Assembly (NCBI RefSeq): GCF_026342435.1
Contig: NZ_JAPEMT010000002.1
Coordinates: 620,001-684,000 of the forward strand
DNA length: 64,000 bases
From: Streptomyces sp. NBC_00237
Lineage (GTDB): Bacteria > Actinomycetota > Actinomycetes > Streptomycetales > Streptomycetaceae
Reading direction: 5' to 3'
Positions within the stretch are counted from its first letter, which is position 1. Each line of letters opens with the position of its first letter. The notes below the pieces were generated by a model. That model had not been told where the DNA came from and ran no database searches. It saw only the letters and a program-made list of their open reading frames with translations. The position numbers and the translations under genes were made by a program. Of the stretch, positions 26,921-35,813 are shown piece by piece.

Positions 26921-28050
26921 TGCCCGCCCGCCCACAGAACCGCCCCGTGCCGGACGACGACGTCCCGTACGCCGGAACGCCCCCTCAGCCGGTGGACTTC
27001 GCCGAGCAGGCACTGCTCGGCGCCCTCCTCATCCACCCCGCGCTCACCCCCGGCATCCGCCACGTCACCCCCGAGCACTTCACCACCCACGTGCACGGCA
27101 GCCTCTTCGCCGCAATCCAGCAACTCGCCCCCCAAGTGACCCAGCGCGCTGGGGAGTCGAAGCCGTCGCTGCCGAGCCTGCGCTGGATCAATGAGGTGTT
27201 CACCACCGCCGTGGCACAGGCCCGGGGATTGACCCTGCCCTACCTCCACCAGCTGGTCAGCTCCTGCCCCGAGCCCGCCCACGCCGCCGCGTACGCACGG
27301 ATGATCCAGACCGGACACGCCCGCCGCAGCCTGCACACCCACGCGGACCGGCTCGCCCACACGGCTGCAGACACCCGGCTGCCCGCCCCGGCCACCACGG
27401 TCGCGGAGCAGTGCGCACGCCTGCTGGTGCACGTGGAGGCCCTGCAACAGCAGATCGGCTCGCCGACCGGCACCGCACCGCGCACCACCCTCCCCGAGGC
27501 GCCCGAGGACGTGCCGTCGGACCGGGAACTCGCCTGCGAGCAGGGGCTGCTGGCGGGTGTCGTGCGTCTGCCGGACTCGTTCCACGCACTGCGGGCGCTG
27601 CGGCCCGAGGACTTCGCGCTCCCGCTGCACGGCGGGCTGTACCGGTGCCTGACCGCCATGGCCCACCGAGGCGAACCCCTCGACCCCATCACCGTCCTCG
27701 GCGAGGCCGAACACCAGGGTCTCCTCACCAGCCACGTCACCCCGCAGACAGTTCTGGCCCTGGTGCAGCCCAGCCCCGACGACCCCGTCTACTGCGCGGA
27801 ACAGATCCTCCAGCAGTCCCTGCTGCGTTCCGCGCGCCTCGCCGCCCACCACATCCGCGCCTACGCGAATGACCCGGTCAACACCGTGCACCAGCTCCTG
27901 ATAGGCAGCCGCCGCGCCCTCGCCCCCGTCACGGCCGCCCACCGTCGCTGGCAGTACCTGCACCACCCACCCCCGCCGCCCGGCCCTGCCACCGCACGCG
28001 CTCCCGTCACCCGCCCGGCACGACCTCCTACCGCCCGCACCGCCCGATGA
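26920..28050 (+). CDS. protein with two DnaB-N-like domains, no ATPase
   Basis: A 376-aa protein whose start ATG overlaps the methyltransferase stop (TGATG). Two repeats resemble the N-terminal domain of replicative helicase DnaB. The first starts near residue 25 (FAEQALLGALLIHPA), the second near residue 205 (ACEQGLLAGVVRLPDSF, then DFALPLHGGLYRCL). There is no Walker motif, so it cannot be a helicase by itself. It might bind DnaG, DnaB or a loader and steer host replication proteins to plasmid DNA. The C-terminus is a Pro/Ala/Arg tail. Confidence 0.75.
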   Translation: MPARPQNRPVPDDDVPYAGTPPQPVDFAEQALLGALLIHPALTPGIRHVTPEHFTTHVHGSLFAAIQQLAPQVTQRAGESKPSLPSLRWINEVFTTAVAQARGLTLPYLHQLVSSCPEPAHAAAYARMIQTGHARRSLHTHADRLAHTAADTRLPAPATTVAEQCARLLVHVEALQQQIGSPTGTAPRTTLPEAPEDVPSDRELACEQGLLAGVVRLPDSFHALRALRPEDFALPLHGGLYRCLTAMAHRGEPLDPITVLGEAEHQGLLTSHVTPQTVLALVQPSPDDPVYCAEQILQQSLLRSARLAAHHIRAYANDPVNTVHQLLIGSRRALAPVTAAHRRWQYLHHPPPPPGPATARAPVTRPARPPTARTAR

Positions 28051-28074
28051 CCTCTCCCTCCCGGAAGACTCCCG

Positions 28075-28335
28075 TTGCGCACTCCCTTCCACGACCCGCG
28101 ACGGCAGCGCATCGCGCTCGCCTGCGGACTCGTGCCCCTCGCCGTGGTCCTGCTCCACACCCAGCTGCCCGCTCCCGTCACAGTGATCACCCTGGTCATC
28201 CTCGGCGCCACCGGCCTCACCCTGGTCGGCCGTGCTGCCCGTCCACGCCGCCGGACCCAGCCGCCCGGGCCTGGGACCCCCCACCCCTCCACTGACCCGG
28301 CGGCATTCATGCGGGACCACCACATCAACTACTGA
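28075..28335 (+). CDS. small membrane protein
   Basis: An 86-aa protein starting at TTG (RTPFHDPRRQRIALACGLVP), with two hydrophobic segments (about residues 13-30 and 33-52) followed by a basic, Pro-rich tail. It follows the DnaB-N protein by 24 bp. Its present stop TGA comes from the IS630 end. Without the insertion the stop would be TAG one codon earlier, so only one residue (Tyr) has been added and the protein is effectively intact. Confidence 0.6.
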   Translation: MRTPFHDPRRQRIALACGLVPLAVVLLHTQLPAPVTVITLVILGATGLTLVGRAARPRRRTQPPGPGTPHPSTDPAAFMRDHHINY

Positions 28336-29481
28336 TCTCTTCGGGTTGTTGTCGGGTGGTGACGGGTCTTGATCCCTGCGGTACGCCGGAGTCATGCGAT
28401 ATCCGCAGGGTGGTGGGCTGACCGCCGAGAGGCAGCGGTTCCGGGAACGGGTCCGTCGTGTAGCCGGCGAGCGGTTTGCCCGTGGAGACAAGACGGCGGT
28501 GATCGCCCGAGATCTGCGGGTCAGTGAGCGGTCGGTGGAACGGTGGAGGCGAGCATGGCGAGATGGCGGCCTGGCAGCACTGGCCTCGAAAGGACCGGCC
28601 AAGCTGCCCAGGCTCTCGGACTCCCAGTTCGCTGTGCTGGAACAGGAGTTGGCTCTCGGACCGGCGGCCCATGGCTGGGAGGACCAGCGGTGGACCGTGG
28701 CCCGGATCAAGGAGGTGATCGCCCGGAAGTTCCAGGTCACCTGCTCGATGGCGGCCGTCTGGCGGCTGATGCACCGGCACGGCTGGTCCTGGCAGTGCCC
28801 GGCCCGCCGCGCGTTGGAACGCGACGAGGACGCGGTGGAGTTGTGGAAGAAGGAGGTGTGGCCGCAGGTGGAAGCACCGCGGCGGCGCTCGGAGCCTGGA
28901 TCGTCTTCGAGGACGAAGCCGGGTTCGTGATGTCGCCGCCACGCGCACGCACCTGGGGCCGACGCGGCCACACTCCTGTGGTCCGGGTCTGGGGCCGCTC
29001 GCGGCGCCGGATCTCCGTCGCAGCCCTGACCTGCTACAAGCCCGGAGAGCCGTCCCGGCTGATCTACCGGCCCCGGTTCCAGCCGCCGTGCAACACCGGG
29101 CGCAAGGGATTCGGCTGGAAGGACTACCGCGACCTGATCGTCCGCGCGCACATCCAACTCGGAGGCCCCATCACGCTGATCTGGGACAACCTCAATACCC
29201 ACCGCTCTCCCGCACTGCGCCAGTACGCGGCGGAACACGACTGGCTCACCCTCGTCCACCTGCCCACCTACGCGCCCGACCTCAACCCGGTCGAAGGTGT
29301 CTGGTCGCTGCTACGACGCGGGCCGCTCGCCAACACCGCGTTCACCGACATCGGCCATCTCACCCGCACCCTCCACCACGGCCTACGCCGCATCCAGCAT
29401 CGACCCGACATCATCGACGGCCTCCTCGCAGGCACAGGGCTGACCATCAACCCCCGACCGACACCACCCCGAGAACCTCAG
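28332..29481 (+). mobile_element. IS630-family insertion sequence (1,150 bp)
   Basis: Ends are defined by imperfect inverted repeats of about 25 bp (left CTGATCTCTTCGGGTTGTTG; right, read inward, CTGAGGTTCTCGGGGTGGTG) and a duplicated TA target (28330-28331 and 29482-29483), as known for IS630/mariner elements. Removing the element and one TA restores a continuous operon with an AAC TAG stop for the upstream gene. It carries one transposase gene read through a frameshift. Confidence 0.88.
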
Positions 29482-29484
29482 TAG
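28394..29484 (+). CDS. IS630-family transposase (programmed -1 frameshift)
   Basis: Two overlapping frames form one DDE transposase. Frame A (28394-28930) carries the helix-turn-helix domain (KTAVIARDLRVSERSVERWR). Frame B (continuing to 29484, one frame back) carries the catalytic part: FEDEAGFVMSPP, ITLIWDNLNTHRS and TYAPDLNPVEGVWSLLRR give the D, D and E residues. The -1 shift must occur in the overlap before position 28,930, as is usual in this family. The stop TAG uses the TA of the target duplication. Confidence 0.88.
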
Positions 29485-29510
29485 CCCACCAGCCACGAAT
29501 CGAGCAGCGC

Positions 29511-30314
29511 ATGGCCTCAGACGACCCGACAGCCCGCATCCTCCTCTGCAAGCACCCCACCCACTCCAGCGCGGTGATCGCCACCCTCATCGAGCCCGAC
29601 CGCGCCGCCAGCGGCCTCGGTCGCGGGAGCGTAGCCGTCCTGCACCAGCACGGCTTCGTTCCCGCGACCGAGCAGACGATGGTCCTGGCCCGCATCGACA
29701 GCGAGGAAGCCCACTACGCCGAGCACGCTGCCCGAGCCCTCCGCAATGCGGGCGTAGACGTGACGATCACCGTCGACCTGCAGGAGGACATCGACACCGA
29801 ATGGGACTGGCACGACCACCCCATGCCCTGGCTCGACCGCCAGGAGATACGCGACGTCTCGAACGAGGCCCAGAAGATCCACGACGACATCCGCGACGGC
29901 CGCCTCATCATCCACGCCCACGACGGGTGGACCACCGTCGCGGCCGGCACCTACCGCGACGGCGAGAGCGTCCACCTCCACGACCAGAACCACCTGCGCG
30001 TCATCGCCACCACCTACGCAACCCCCCACATGGCGCTCACCGAGTTCGTGCGCCTCAACCAAGACGCCGTCCGGCCCGGTGCCGCCCCGCTCACCGACAA
30101 CGAAAGGGCCGCAGCAGCAGCCCTCGCGGAAGCCAGCCCGCTCCCCCCGGTTCCTCTTCCCGCACCCATCCCGGAATCCGTGCCCGCCTACGCCGCCGAC
30201 CAGGGCGACCGCGACACAATCCTCGACGACTTCCTCGACGCGAACACGGTATGCAATAAGCCTCATGTTCCCCACCCCCAGAGGCCGTTCCCCAGGCGCC
30301 GTTCCATGCCCTAG
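29511..30314 (+). CDS. unknown protein, last gene of the plasmid-like operon
   Basis: A 267-aa acidic protein starting at ATG, 26 bp after the restored stop of the small membrane protein. It has a split layout: an N-terminal part with SGLGRGSVAVLHQHGFVPAT and HAARALRNAGVDVTITVDL, then a His/Asp-rich stretch (DWHDHPMPWLDRQE), and a Pro/Ala-rich C-terminus. The last 25 residues (from VCNKPHVPHP) read as non-native sequence, so the 3' end was probably replaced near 30,245. Such proteins are common on Streptomyces plasmids with no assigned role, which is a family impression only. Confidence 0.6.
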   Translation: MASDDPTARILLCKHPTHSSAVIATLIEPDRAASGLGRGSVAVLHQHGFVPATEQTMVLARIDSEEAHYAEHAARALRNAGVDVTITVDLQEDIDTEWDWHDHPMPWLDRQEIRDVSNEAQKIHDDIRDGRLIIHAHDGWTTVAAGTYRDGESVHLHDQNHLRVIATTYATPHMALTEFVRLNQDAVRPGAAPLTDNERAAAAALAEASPLPPVPLPAPIPESVPAYAADQGDRDTILDDFLDANTVCNKPHVPHPQRPFPRRRSMP

Positions 30315-30364
30315 CCGCAGCATTCCTCACTCGATCGTGTGGTCTTGAGCCGGATGAGGGTTCT

Positions 30365-30655
30365 TCAGGATTGCTGAAGCGGTTTCATTTCATTGCGGTT
30401 CTCCTCAGCCGTGTTGATGCGGGGGAGGCAAGGGTGGCTCTGGCAGTGGTCAAGGATCTCCGGCAGGTCCGCGAGATGCCGCACGTACCGGGAGTGCACC
30501 CAGTCCGAGGACCGCCCGCACCCGGAACAGACAGCATCGGCGTCGTCTCTGGTCACCGCTGTAACCAGCAGGATCCCTTCGCCAGCCTCCACCCGCTCAA
30601 CGTGCACCCCGGCCAACTGTGGCAGCACGCCCTCGAGCGTGACGTCACACGTCAC
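30365..30655 (-). pseudogene. ISL3-family transposase, N-terminal remnant
   Basis: The minus-strand frame starts MTCDVTLEGVLPQLAGVHVE and includes the ISL3 zinc-binding motif VCSGCGRSSDWVHSRYVRHL. After ADLP the frame leaves the family and stops. The catalytic domain is missing, so only about 80 residues of the transposase survive. Confidence 0.7.
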
Positions 30656-30920
30656 CAGCCTGCCGCCGGGCAGTCACTCACGTACTCGGATCGCGAAAAG
30701 GATCAACACCTACGAAATTCCTGGAAGATCCGATCATTGAACACTCCCGGATCAGCCAGGGCTCAGATCATCGTCCCGTGCGAGTGGCATAACCAGTGAT
30801 GCATCGTGGCAGCCTCCAGACATGATCGGTCAGTAGCGGGCATATTCAGCCAACGGAACCCACCTTCACGCCCTTCCGGAATAGTGGCGTGCTCACCGTG
30901 TGTGAAGAGGTGGGGGAGAG
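30656..30920. other. intergenic, remnant insertion-sequence end
   Basis: No gene is seen. The left part should hold the 5' leader and end of the ISL3 remnant; the right part holds the leader of the phosphatase gene, including a GGGGGAGAG stretch beside its TTG start. Confidence 0.4.
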
Positions 30921-32009
30921 TTGGCATTTCGGCAGTGGTACGGAACCGTGGGCCCGTTACCGGCGATCCTGGTCGTGGGGGCCCTGGTCGCCGTGGCAGC
31001 CGTGGTGACGGCCTGGCAGCCACTGTCCAGCATGCTGCTCCTGGGACCCGTCCTCGCGGGCATACGTCTGGGGCCGCGCCCCACCGCCGCCGTCACGTTC
31101 TGGTCCGTCGCGCTCTCCGCAGCGATCTACGTGAGCCGTGGCGGGGCCCCTCTGCCCGACACAGTCCTCTTCTGCCTCGTCCAGCTTGGTTGCGGTGGCG
31201 CCGCCGTCTGCGGTGCGTACCGTCGAGCGACGCTGGAGGCCGAAGTGCTTCGTGCCGTACGGCAGTCACAGAACGCGGTGTTGCGTCCACTGGCTCTGGA
31301 GGTCGGTGGCGTGGGCATCACCTCGCGCCACCACGCCGTCGATCGCAGCGGTCTCAGCGGTGACCTGTACGACCTGGCCCATTCGCCCTATGGACTGCGT
31401 GTGGTGATCGGGGACGTGCGTGGCCACGGTCCGGAGGCGGCCCTGCTGTGCGCGGCGACCGTCTGCGCCTTCCGCGACGGCGCCTACACCACGCCCGCGT
31501 TGGTGGATCTGGCCACTTACCTCGACGCCCGGATCAACCCCGCGCTCGGCGCGGAGGACTTCGTCACGGTGGTGCTGGCCGAATTCGCACAGGGCGAGGT
31601 GCGGCTGGTGAACTGCGGGCACCCTGCCCCTCTGCGGGTCGGGCGCCGGGCCGAGCCGCTCCCGCCGCGCCAGCACTCGCCCCCTCTGGGGCTGAATCCC
31701 GTCCCTGGCCTGCAACGGGTCCGGCTCGGAGCAGGCCAGCGGCTGCTGCTCTACACCGACGGACTGAGCGAGGCACGGGATGCCGAGGGAACAATGCTCG
31801 CCCTGGACGAAGCGGTCCGCCAGGCGCTGTGCCAGCCCCTGCTGGGGGACTCGCTCGATGCCCTGGTGTCCCTGGTCACCGCGCACACCGGCGGCGTACT
31901 CCAGGACGATCTGGCCCTGGTGATCTGCGAACCCCGCGCTGCCGTGCGCAGCGAAAGGGCAGCAGGGTCGTGCGGACCCAGAGGAGACGCACCCGCGATC
32001 GGACCATGA
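30921..32009 (+). CDS. membrane PP2C/SpoIIE-type protein phosphatase
   Basis: A 362-aa protein with three to four transmembrane helices in the first 110 residues, then a SpoIIE-type Ser/Thr phosphatase domain. Metal-binding Asp/Gly residues are seen in VVIGDVRGHGPEAALLC and LLLYTDGLSEARD, and the domain ends in LQDDLALVIC. Such proteins act on anti-anti-sigma factors or other phosphoproteins. No PAS or GAF sensor is attached, so the membrane part may sense. TTG at 30921 is the assumed start, with a purine-rich site very close. The STAND ATPase follows after 55 bp. Confidence 0.85.
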   Translation: MAFRQWYGTVGPLPAILVVGALVAVAAVVTAWQPLSSMLLLGPVLAGIRLGPRPTAAVTFWSVALSAAIYVSRGGAPLPDTVLFCLVQLGCGGAAVCGAYRRATLEAEVLRAVRQSQNAVLRPLALEVGGVGITSRHHAVDRSGLSGDLYDLAHSPYGLRVVIGDVRGHGPEAALLCAATVCAFRDGAYTTPALVDLATYLDARINPALGAEDFVTVVLAEFAQGEVRLVNCGHPAPLRVGRRAEPLPPRQHSPPLGLNPVPGLQRVRLGAGQRLLLYTDGLSEARDAEGTMLALDEAVRQALCQPLLGDSLDALVSLVTAHTGGVLQDDLALVICEPRAAVRSERAAGSCGPRGDAPAIGP

Positions 32010-32064
32010 GCCGCGAGACTCGCTTCCCGATGACGCACTGGATACGAGACAAGGAGAGACTGCC

Positions 32065-34164
32065 ATGGCACAGGCCGGGCAACGGCTGGGGAACCTGCCG
32101 ACGCCAATTGCCGCGATGGTCGGGCGGCGTGCGGAGCTGGACCAGCTGGCGCGGCTGGGCCGCCGTGCTCGACTGGTAACGCTGACCGGCGTAGGGGGGG
32201 TGGGAAAATCCCGGCTGGCCCTGGAATCAGCGCTTCAGCAACAGTCCGACTTCACCGACGGAGTGTGGTGGGTGGAGCTCGCCGGGCTGCAGGAAGGAGC
32301 GCTGGTGGCCCACGCGGTTGCGGAGGCGTTGCCGCTGGCCGACCAGACCACCCGCCCCATGCTCGACGTGGTGGCGGAATACCTGGAGGGCCGGAACCTG
32401 CTGCTGGTGCTCGACACCTGCGAACACCTTACGGACACCTGCGCAATGATCGCCGAAGTGCTGCTGAGGGCCGCGCCGGGACTGCGGATCCTGGCCACCA
32501 GCCGTCGGCGGCTGGGGCTGATGGTGGAAGAGGTCGTCACCGTCGACCCCTTGCCGGTGCCCGGTCCTGGCCAGGACATCGACGACTCAGCGGCGGTGAC
32601 GCTGCTGGCCCGGCGGGCGGCCGACGCCTCGCCCGGTTTCACCGTGTCCGCCGCCAACGTGGCCCACGTGGCGCAGTTGTGCCGGATCCTTGACGGGCTG
32701 CCGCTGGCCATCGAACTCGCCGCGGCTCGGCTGGCCGAGATTCCCGTGGCCGAGCTCGTCGGGCGCCTGGCACAACGGTTCGAGGTCCTGCACGCGGCCG
32801 ACGGGTCGGTGGACGCGGACCCGCCCTGGCACCGGGCCCTGCGCACTGCGATCGGCTGGAGCCATGAACTGTGCACGCCGGCCGAGCGGCTGCTGTGGGC
32901 ACGGCTGTCAGTCTTCGCCGGGAGTTTCGACAGCGAGGCTGCCGTGGCGGTGTGCTCCGACGAGCACCTGCCCGAAGAGCACATCCCCGCGCTTCTCGGC
33001 GCTCTCGTGGACAACTCCCTCGTCACCTGGCAGCCGACCGCCGACGGCACGGAACGGTTCCGGATGCTGGACACCCTGCGCGAGTACGGCGCGTACTGGC
33101 TGCGCGAGCTCGGCGAGGAGGATCGGCTGCGGCGTCGGCACCTCGCGTACTACCAGGAGTTCACCCGCCGTGCGGACGCCGCCTGGCTCGGCCCCCGCCA
33201 GGTCGAACTGCGGAGCCGGACGACGGACGAGCACGACAACCTGCGCACCGCCCTGGACTTCGCTCTGGCCCACCCTCAGGGCCACAGCGCGCTGATGCTG
33301 TCAGGAAACCTGTGGTTCTTCTGGCACGCGTGCGGATTCGACAAGGAGGGCCAGTACTACCTGCGGCGGGCCCTGGCCGAGGACACTGAGCCGTCGCCGG
33401 AACGCCTCAGGGCGCTGTGGGCCGAGGCCCTGGTCCTCATCACTCTCGGCGATCCCCGCGAAGCCGGTGCCCAAGTGACCGAGATGGCCGACACGGCCGC
33501 CCGGTTCGCCGATACGGAGGGAGCCGAACGCGCCCGTTCCATCGAGGCGCTCTCCGCCGTCATGTGCGGCGACGTCGCCCGCGCCGTGCCCCTGGCACGA
33601 GGTGTCCTCGACCGGCACCAGTGCAACCGGCTGACCCACCCCCCGCTGGCGGCCGCACTCGTCCGTTCCCTGGCGCACATCATGGACGGCCACATCGACG
33701 AGGCCGTCACCGTGCTCGACCACATGCGTGCCGACTGCGACCGGCAGGGCGAACAGTGGCTGCGCGCCTACGGCGACTTCATGTGCGCACGGGCCGAGCT
33801 GGCACGCGGCCACCCTGCCGCAGCCCTGGTACATGCCCGGAATTCCTGGACCGTCAAACGGCGGCTGCGGGATCCCCTGGGCATGGCCATGGCCCTCGAC
33901 GTGCTCGCCGTCGCCGCAGCGACGGACGGCCGCGCCACGGACACCGCCCACCTGCTCGGCCTCGCCCAACAGCTGTGGGACAACCTCGGCCAGCCGCAGG
34001 TCGGAGTCACCGAGTGGACCGCCACCCGAACCTCCTGCGAGCAGCAGGCCCGGCACTCCCTCGGCGACGACGCGTACGCCATCGCCTTCCGCAACGGCCA
34101 CCGCACCGACCAGAACGCCGCGGACCCGCTCACACCGCCCAGCGCGCAGGGGAAAACGTTGTAA
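32065..34164 (+). CDS. STAND (NB-ARC-like) ATPase lacking a DNA-binding domain
   Basis: A 699-aa signal-transduction NTPase. Walker A VGGVGKSRLALE lies near residue 47, Walker B NLLLVLDTCEHL near residue 118, then the sensor-like LATSRRRLG and GLPLAIELAAARLAEIP, a winged-helix part (FRMLDTLREYGAYWLREL near residue 340) and TPR-like helical repeats to the end. LuxR- and AfsR-type relatives carry a terminal HTH; here the protein ends soon after AIAFRNGHRT with none. It may have lost it, or work through a partner such as the upstream phosphatase. Confidence 0.85.
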   Translation: MAQAGQRLGNLPTPIAAMVGRRAELDQLARLGRRARLVTLTGVGGVGKSRLALESALQQQSDFTDGVWWVELAGLQEGALVAHAVAEALPLADQTTRPMLDVVAEYLEGRNLLLVLDTCEHLTDTCAMIAEVLLRAAPGLRILATSRRRLGLMVEEVVTVDPLPVPGPGQDIDDSAAVTLLARRAADASPGFTVSAANVAHVAQLCRILDGLPLAIELAAARLAEIPVAELVGRLAQRFEVLHAADGSVDADPPWHRALRTAIGWSHELCTPAERLLWARLSVFAGSFDSEAAVAVCSDEHLPEEHIPALLGALVDNSLVTWQPTADGTERFRMLDTLREYGAYWLRELGEEDRLRRRHLAYYQEFTRRADAAWLGPRQVELRSRTTDEHDNLRTALDFALAHPQGHSALMLSGNLWFFWHACGFDKEGQYYLRRALAEDTEPSPERLRALWAEALVLITLGDPREAGAQVTEMADTAARFADTEGAERARSIEALSAVMCGDVARAVPLARGVLDRHQCNRLTHPPLAAALVRSLAHIMDGHIDEAVTVLDHMRADCDRQGEQWLRAYGDFMCARAELARGHPAAALVHARNSWTVKRRLRDPLGMAMALDVLAVAAATDGRATDTAHLLGLAQQLWDNLGQPQVGVTEWTATRTSCEQQARHSLGDDAYAIAFRNGHRTDQNAADPLTPPSAQGKTL

Positions 34165-34527
34165 CGGCCGACCGTGCTGACGCTGGAGGGGTGATCTGTT
34201 GGTATGCGGAATGCTCAATGGCCTGGTGTGTGGTGGGTTCGTTGGGCTCTGATCGTCGTCGCTCTCGCGCTGTCCGTGGCCGCGCGAGAAGTTGCAGCGC
34301 CGTCTGGAAGCAGAGACTTTGCGCAACCTCCGCCCGCATGTCTGGTATCGGATGCACGGCACGCTGGGCCCGGAGCTCACCGCCCAAGTCAGGCCATCGC
34401 AGAGAGCAGCTCGCAGGGCGGCCGGGGAGTGGGGAACTGACTGGCCATCAGCGGTCACGCTGCGCGTGTGATCAGTGCCGGTATGGCCGCGTGACGTCTG
34501 TTCGTCGGCGCCGGTGGTGAGGGGTGA
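34165..34527. other. intergenic with a protein-like remnant frame
   Basis: A plus-strand frame ending at 34470 reads like real protein (REKLQRRLEAETLRNLRP, WYRMHGTLGPELTAQV) but is open only from about 34,235 and lacks a convincing start. It is probably a gene remnant of unknown origin. Nothing else is recognised. Confidence 0.35.
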
Positions 34528-35463
34528 TCAGCGGGCGGGGCGCAGGACGGGGTGGAGGGTGAGGCGGTTGTCGGTGGGGTGGTGTCCTTCGGGGCTGAAG
34601 GGGGGTACCGCCGCAGGGAGGCAGTCGGCGATCAGCAGGCAGTCGTGGTGGCGGTCTTCGGCGGTGGCGGCGATGAGGGGTTGGCCGTCGGGTGCCCAGA
34701 TGCCGGAGTTGCCCTGGTACTGCCAGGCGCCTGCGGGGACTTGTTCCCAGCCGCGGCGGTTGGCGTAGGCGATGAACAGGCGCCAGATGCTGGCCATCGC
34801 GGGGATGATGTGGCGGGTGGCGTCCTGGTAGGGGACCTGGCTCATGGTGCCGTCGGCGAGGCGGAAGTGGCCGTCCGCCGCCGTGGGCCCGATGACAATT
34901 TTCGCACCTTGTTCGGCGAGGTACTGGTACAGCGGCGGGAACTCGCACTCATAGCAGTTCAGCACACCCACCTTGATGCCGTTGAGGGCCACGACGGGCG
35001 GCAAGTCCTGCCCGAAGGAGTAATTGCGCCGCTCGGCGGCCCCGTAGAGGTGGGTCTTGCGGTAGTTCGCCGCCACCAGCCCGTCGGAGGCGATCACACT
35101 GATCGAGTCGTAGAACGCACTCCCGTCCCGCTCGGGGTAGGGCAGCACCACGGCCAGGCCGTGCTCCTTGGCCACCAGCCGCGCCCGCTCGATGCTGGGC
35201 CCCTCGCGGTGCTCGGCCAGCTCCCGGCACTCCCGGGGGCCGATCGCGTAACCGGTGGTGTACTTCTCCGGGAACACCACCACCTGGCAGCCGTAGTCCG
35301 CCGCCAGCGCGGTCACCTCGGCCAGACGTTCCAGGTTCTCTTTCACCGCTTCCCGGCTGCCGACCGGACCCTGCCCCTGATACAGAGCCACCCGCAGACC
35401 CTCACCGAAGATCGGCGCAGTACGGCAGGCAGAACGGAATACAACACGAACGGGCTGTGACAT
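34528..35463 (-). CDS. carbon-nitrogen hydrolase (nitrilase superfamily)
   Basis: A 311-aa amidohydrolase. The catalytic triad is visible: Glu in VVFPEKYTTGYAIG, Lys in NYRKTHLYG and Cys in VGVLNCYECEFPPLYQYL. The N-terminal beta strand of the fold begins at LRVALYQGQGPVGSREA, so the first 22 residues from the ATG at 35463 may be an extension. It resembles aliphatic amidases and N-carbamoyl-type hydrolases of actinomycetes. It stands alone between remnants, with no pathway partner. Confidence 0.88.
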   Translation of the reverse strand: MSQPVRVVFRSACRTAPIFGEGLRVALYQGQGPVGSREAVKENLERLAEVTALAADYGCQVVVFPEKYTTGYAIGPRECRELAEHREGPSIERARLVAKEHGLAVVLPYPERDGSAFYDSISVIASDGLVAANYRKTHLYGAAERRNYSFGQDLPPVVALNGIKVGVLNCYECEFPPLYQYLAEQGAKIVIGPTAADGHFRLADGTMSQVPYQDATRHIIPAMASIWRLFIAYANRRGWEQVPAGAWQYQGNSGIWAPDGQPLIAATAEDRHHDCLLIADCLPAAVPPFSPEGHHPTDNRLTLHPVLRPAR

Positions 35464-35813
35464 CGGTCAGGAGGTCCTTCTGCGACTGGCGGTCCGAGCG
35501 ACCGCACCACAGCAAGAACGATTCGCCACCCCATCGGACACCGCTCCTGGGCCGTACGGGACACGATCCTCCGCCCTGTCAGCGACGGGCGCCCACATGC
35601 CCCGCGCAAAGACCTGCGCCCTGAGCATTCAGCACCCGACACGGCTTCTGCGACACCACCCCTGGCGATGGCAACCCCGACCACGCAAGGTCACACCAGA
35701 GCTGGCCGTACGCAGGGAATTCCCTGTAGCCGCCGTCAACCGACATCTGCAGGATCAAGCCGTACCGGACACTCATGTCCCGAGTGAAGTTCCATCAGAA
35801 ACCCTGAACATGA
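35464..35813. other. intergenic, nothing recognised
   Basis: The stretch holds the leader of the nitrilase-family gene and a join to the DUF317 remnant near 35,814. No family-like frame, hairpin or RNA gene is seen. Confidence 0.4.
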
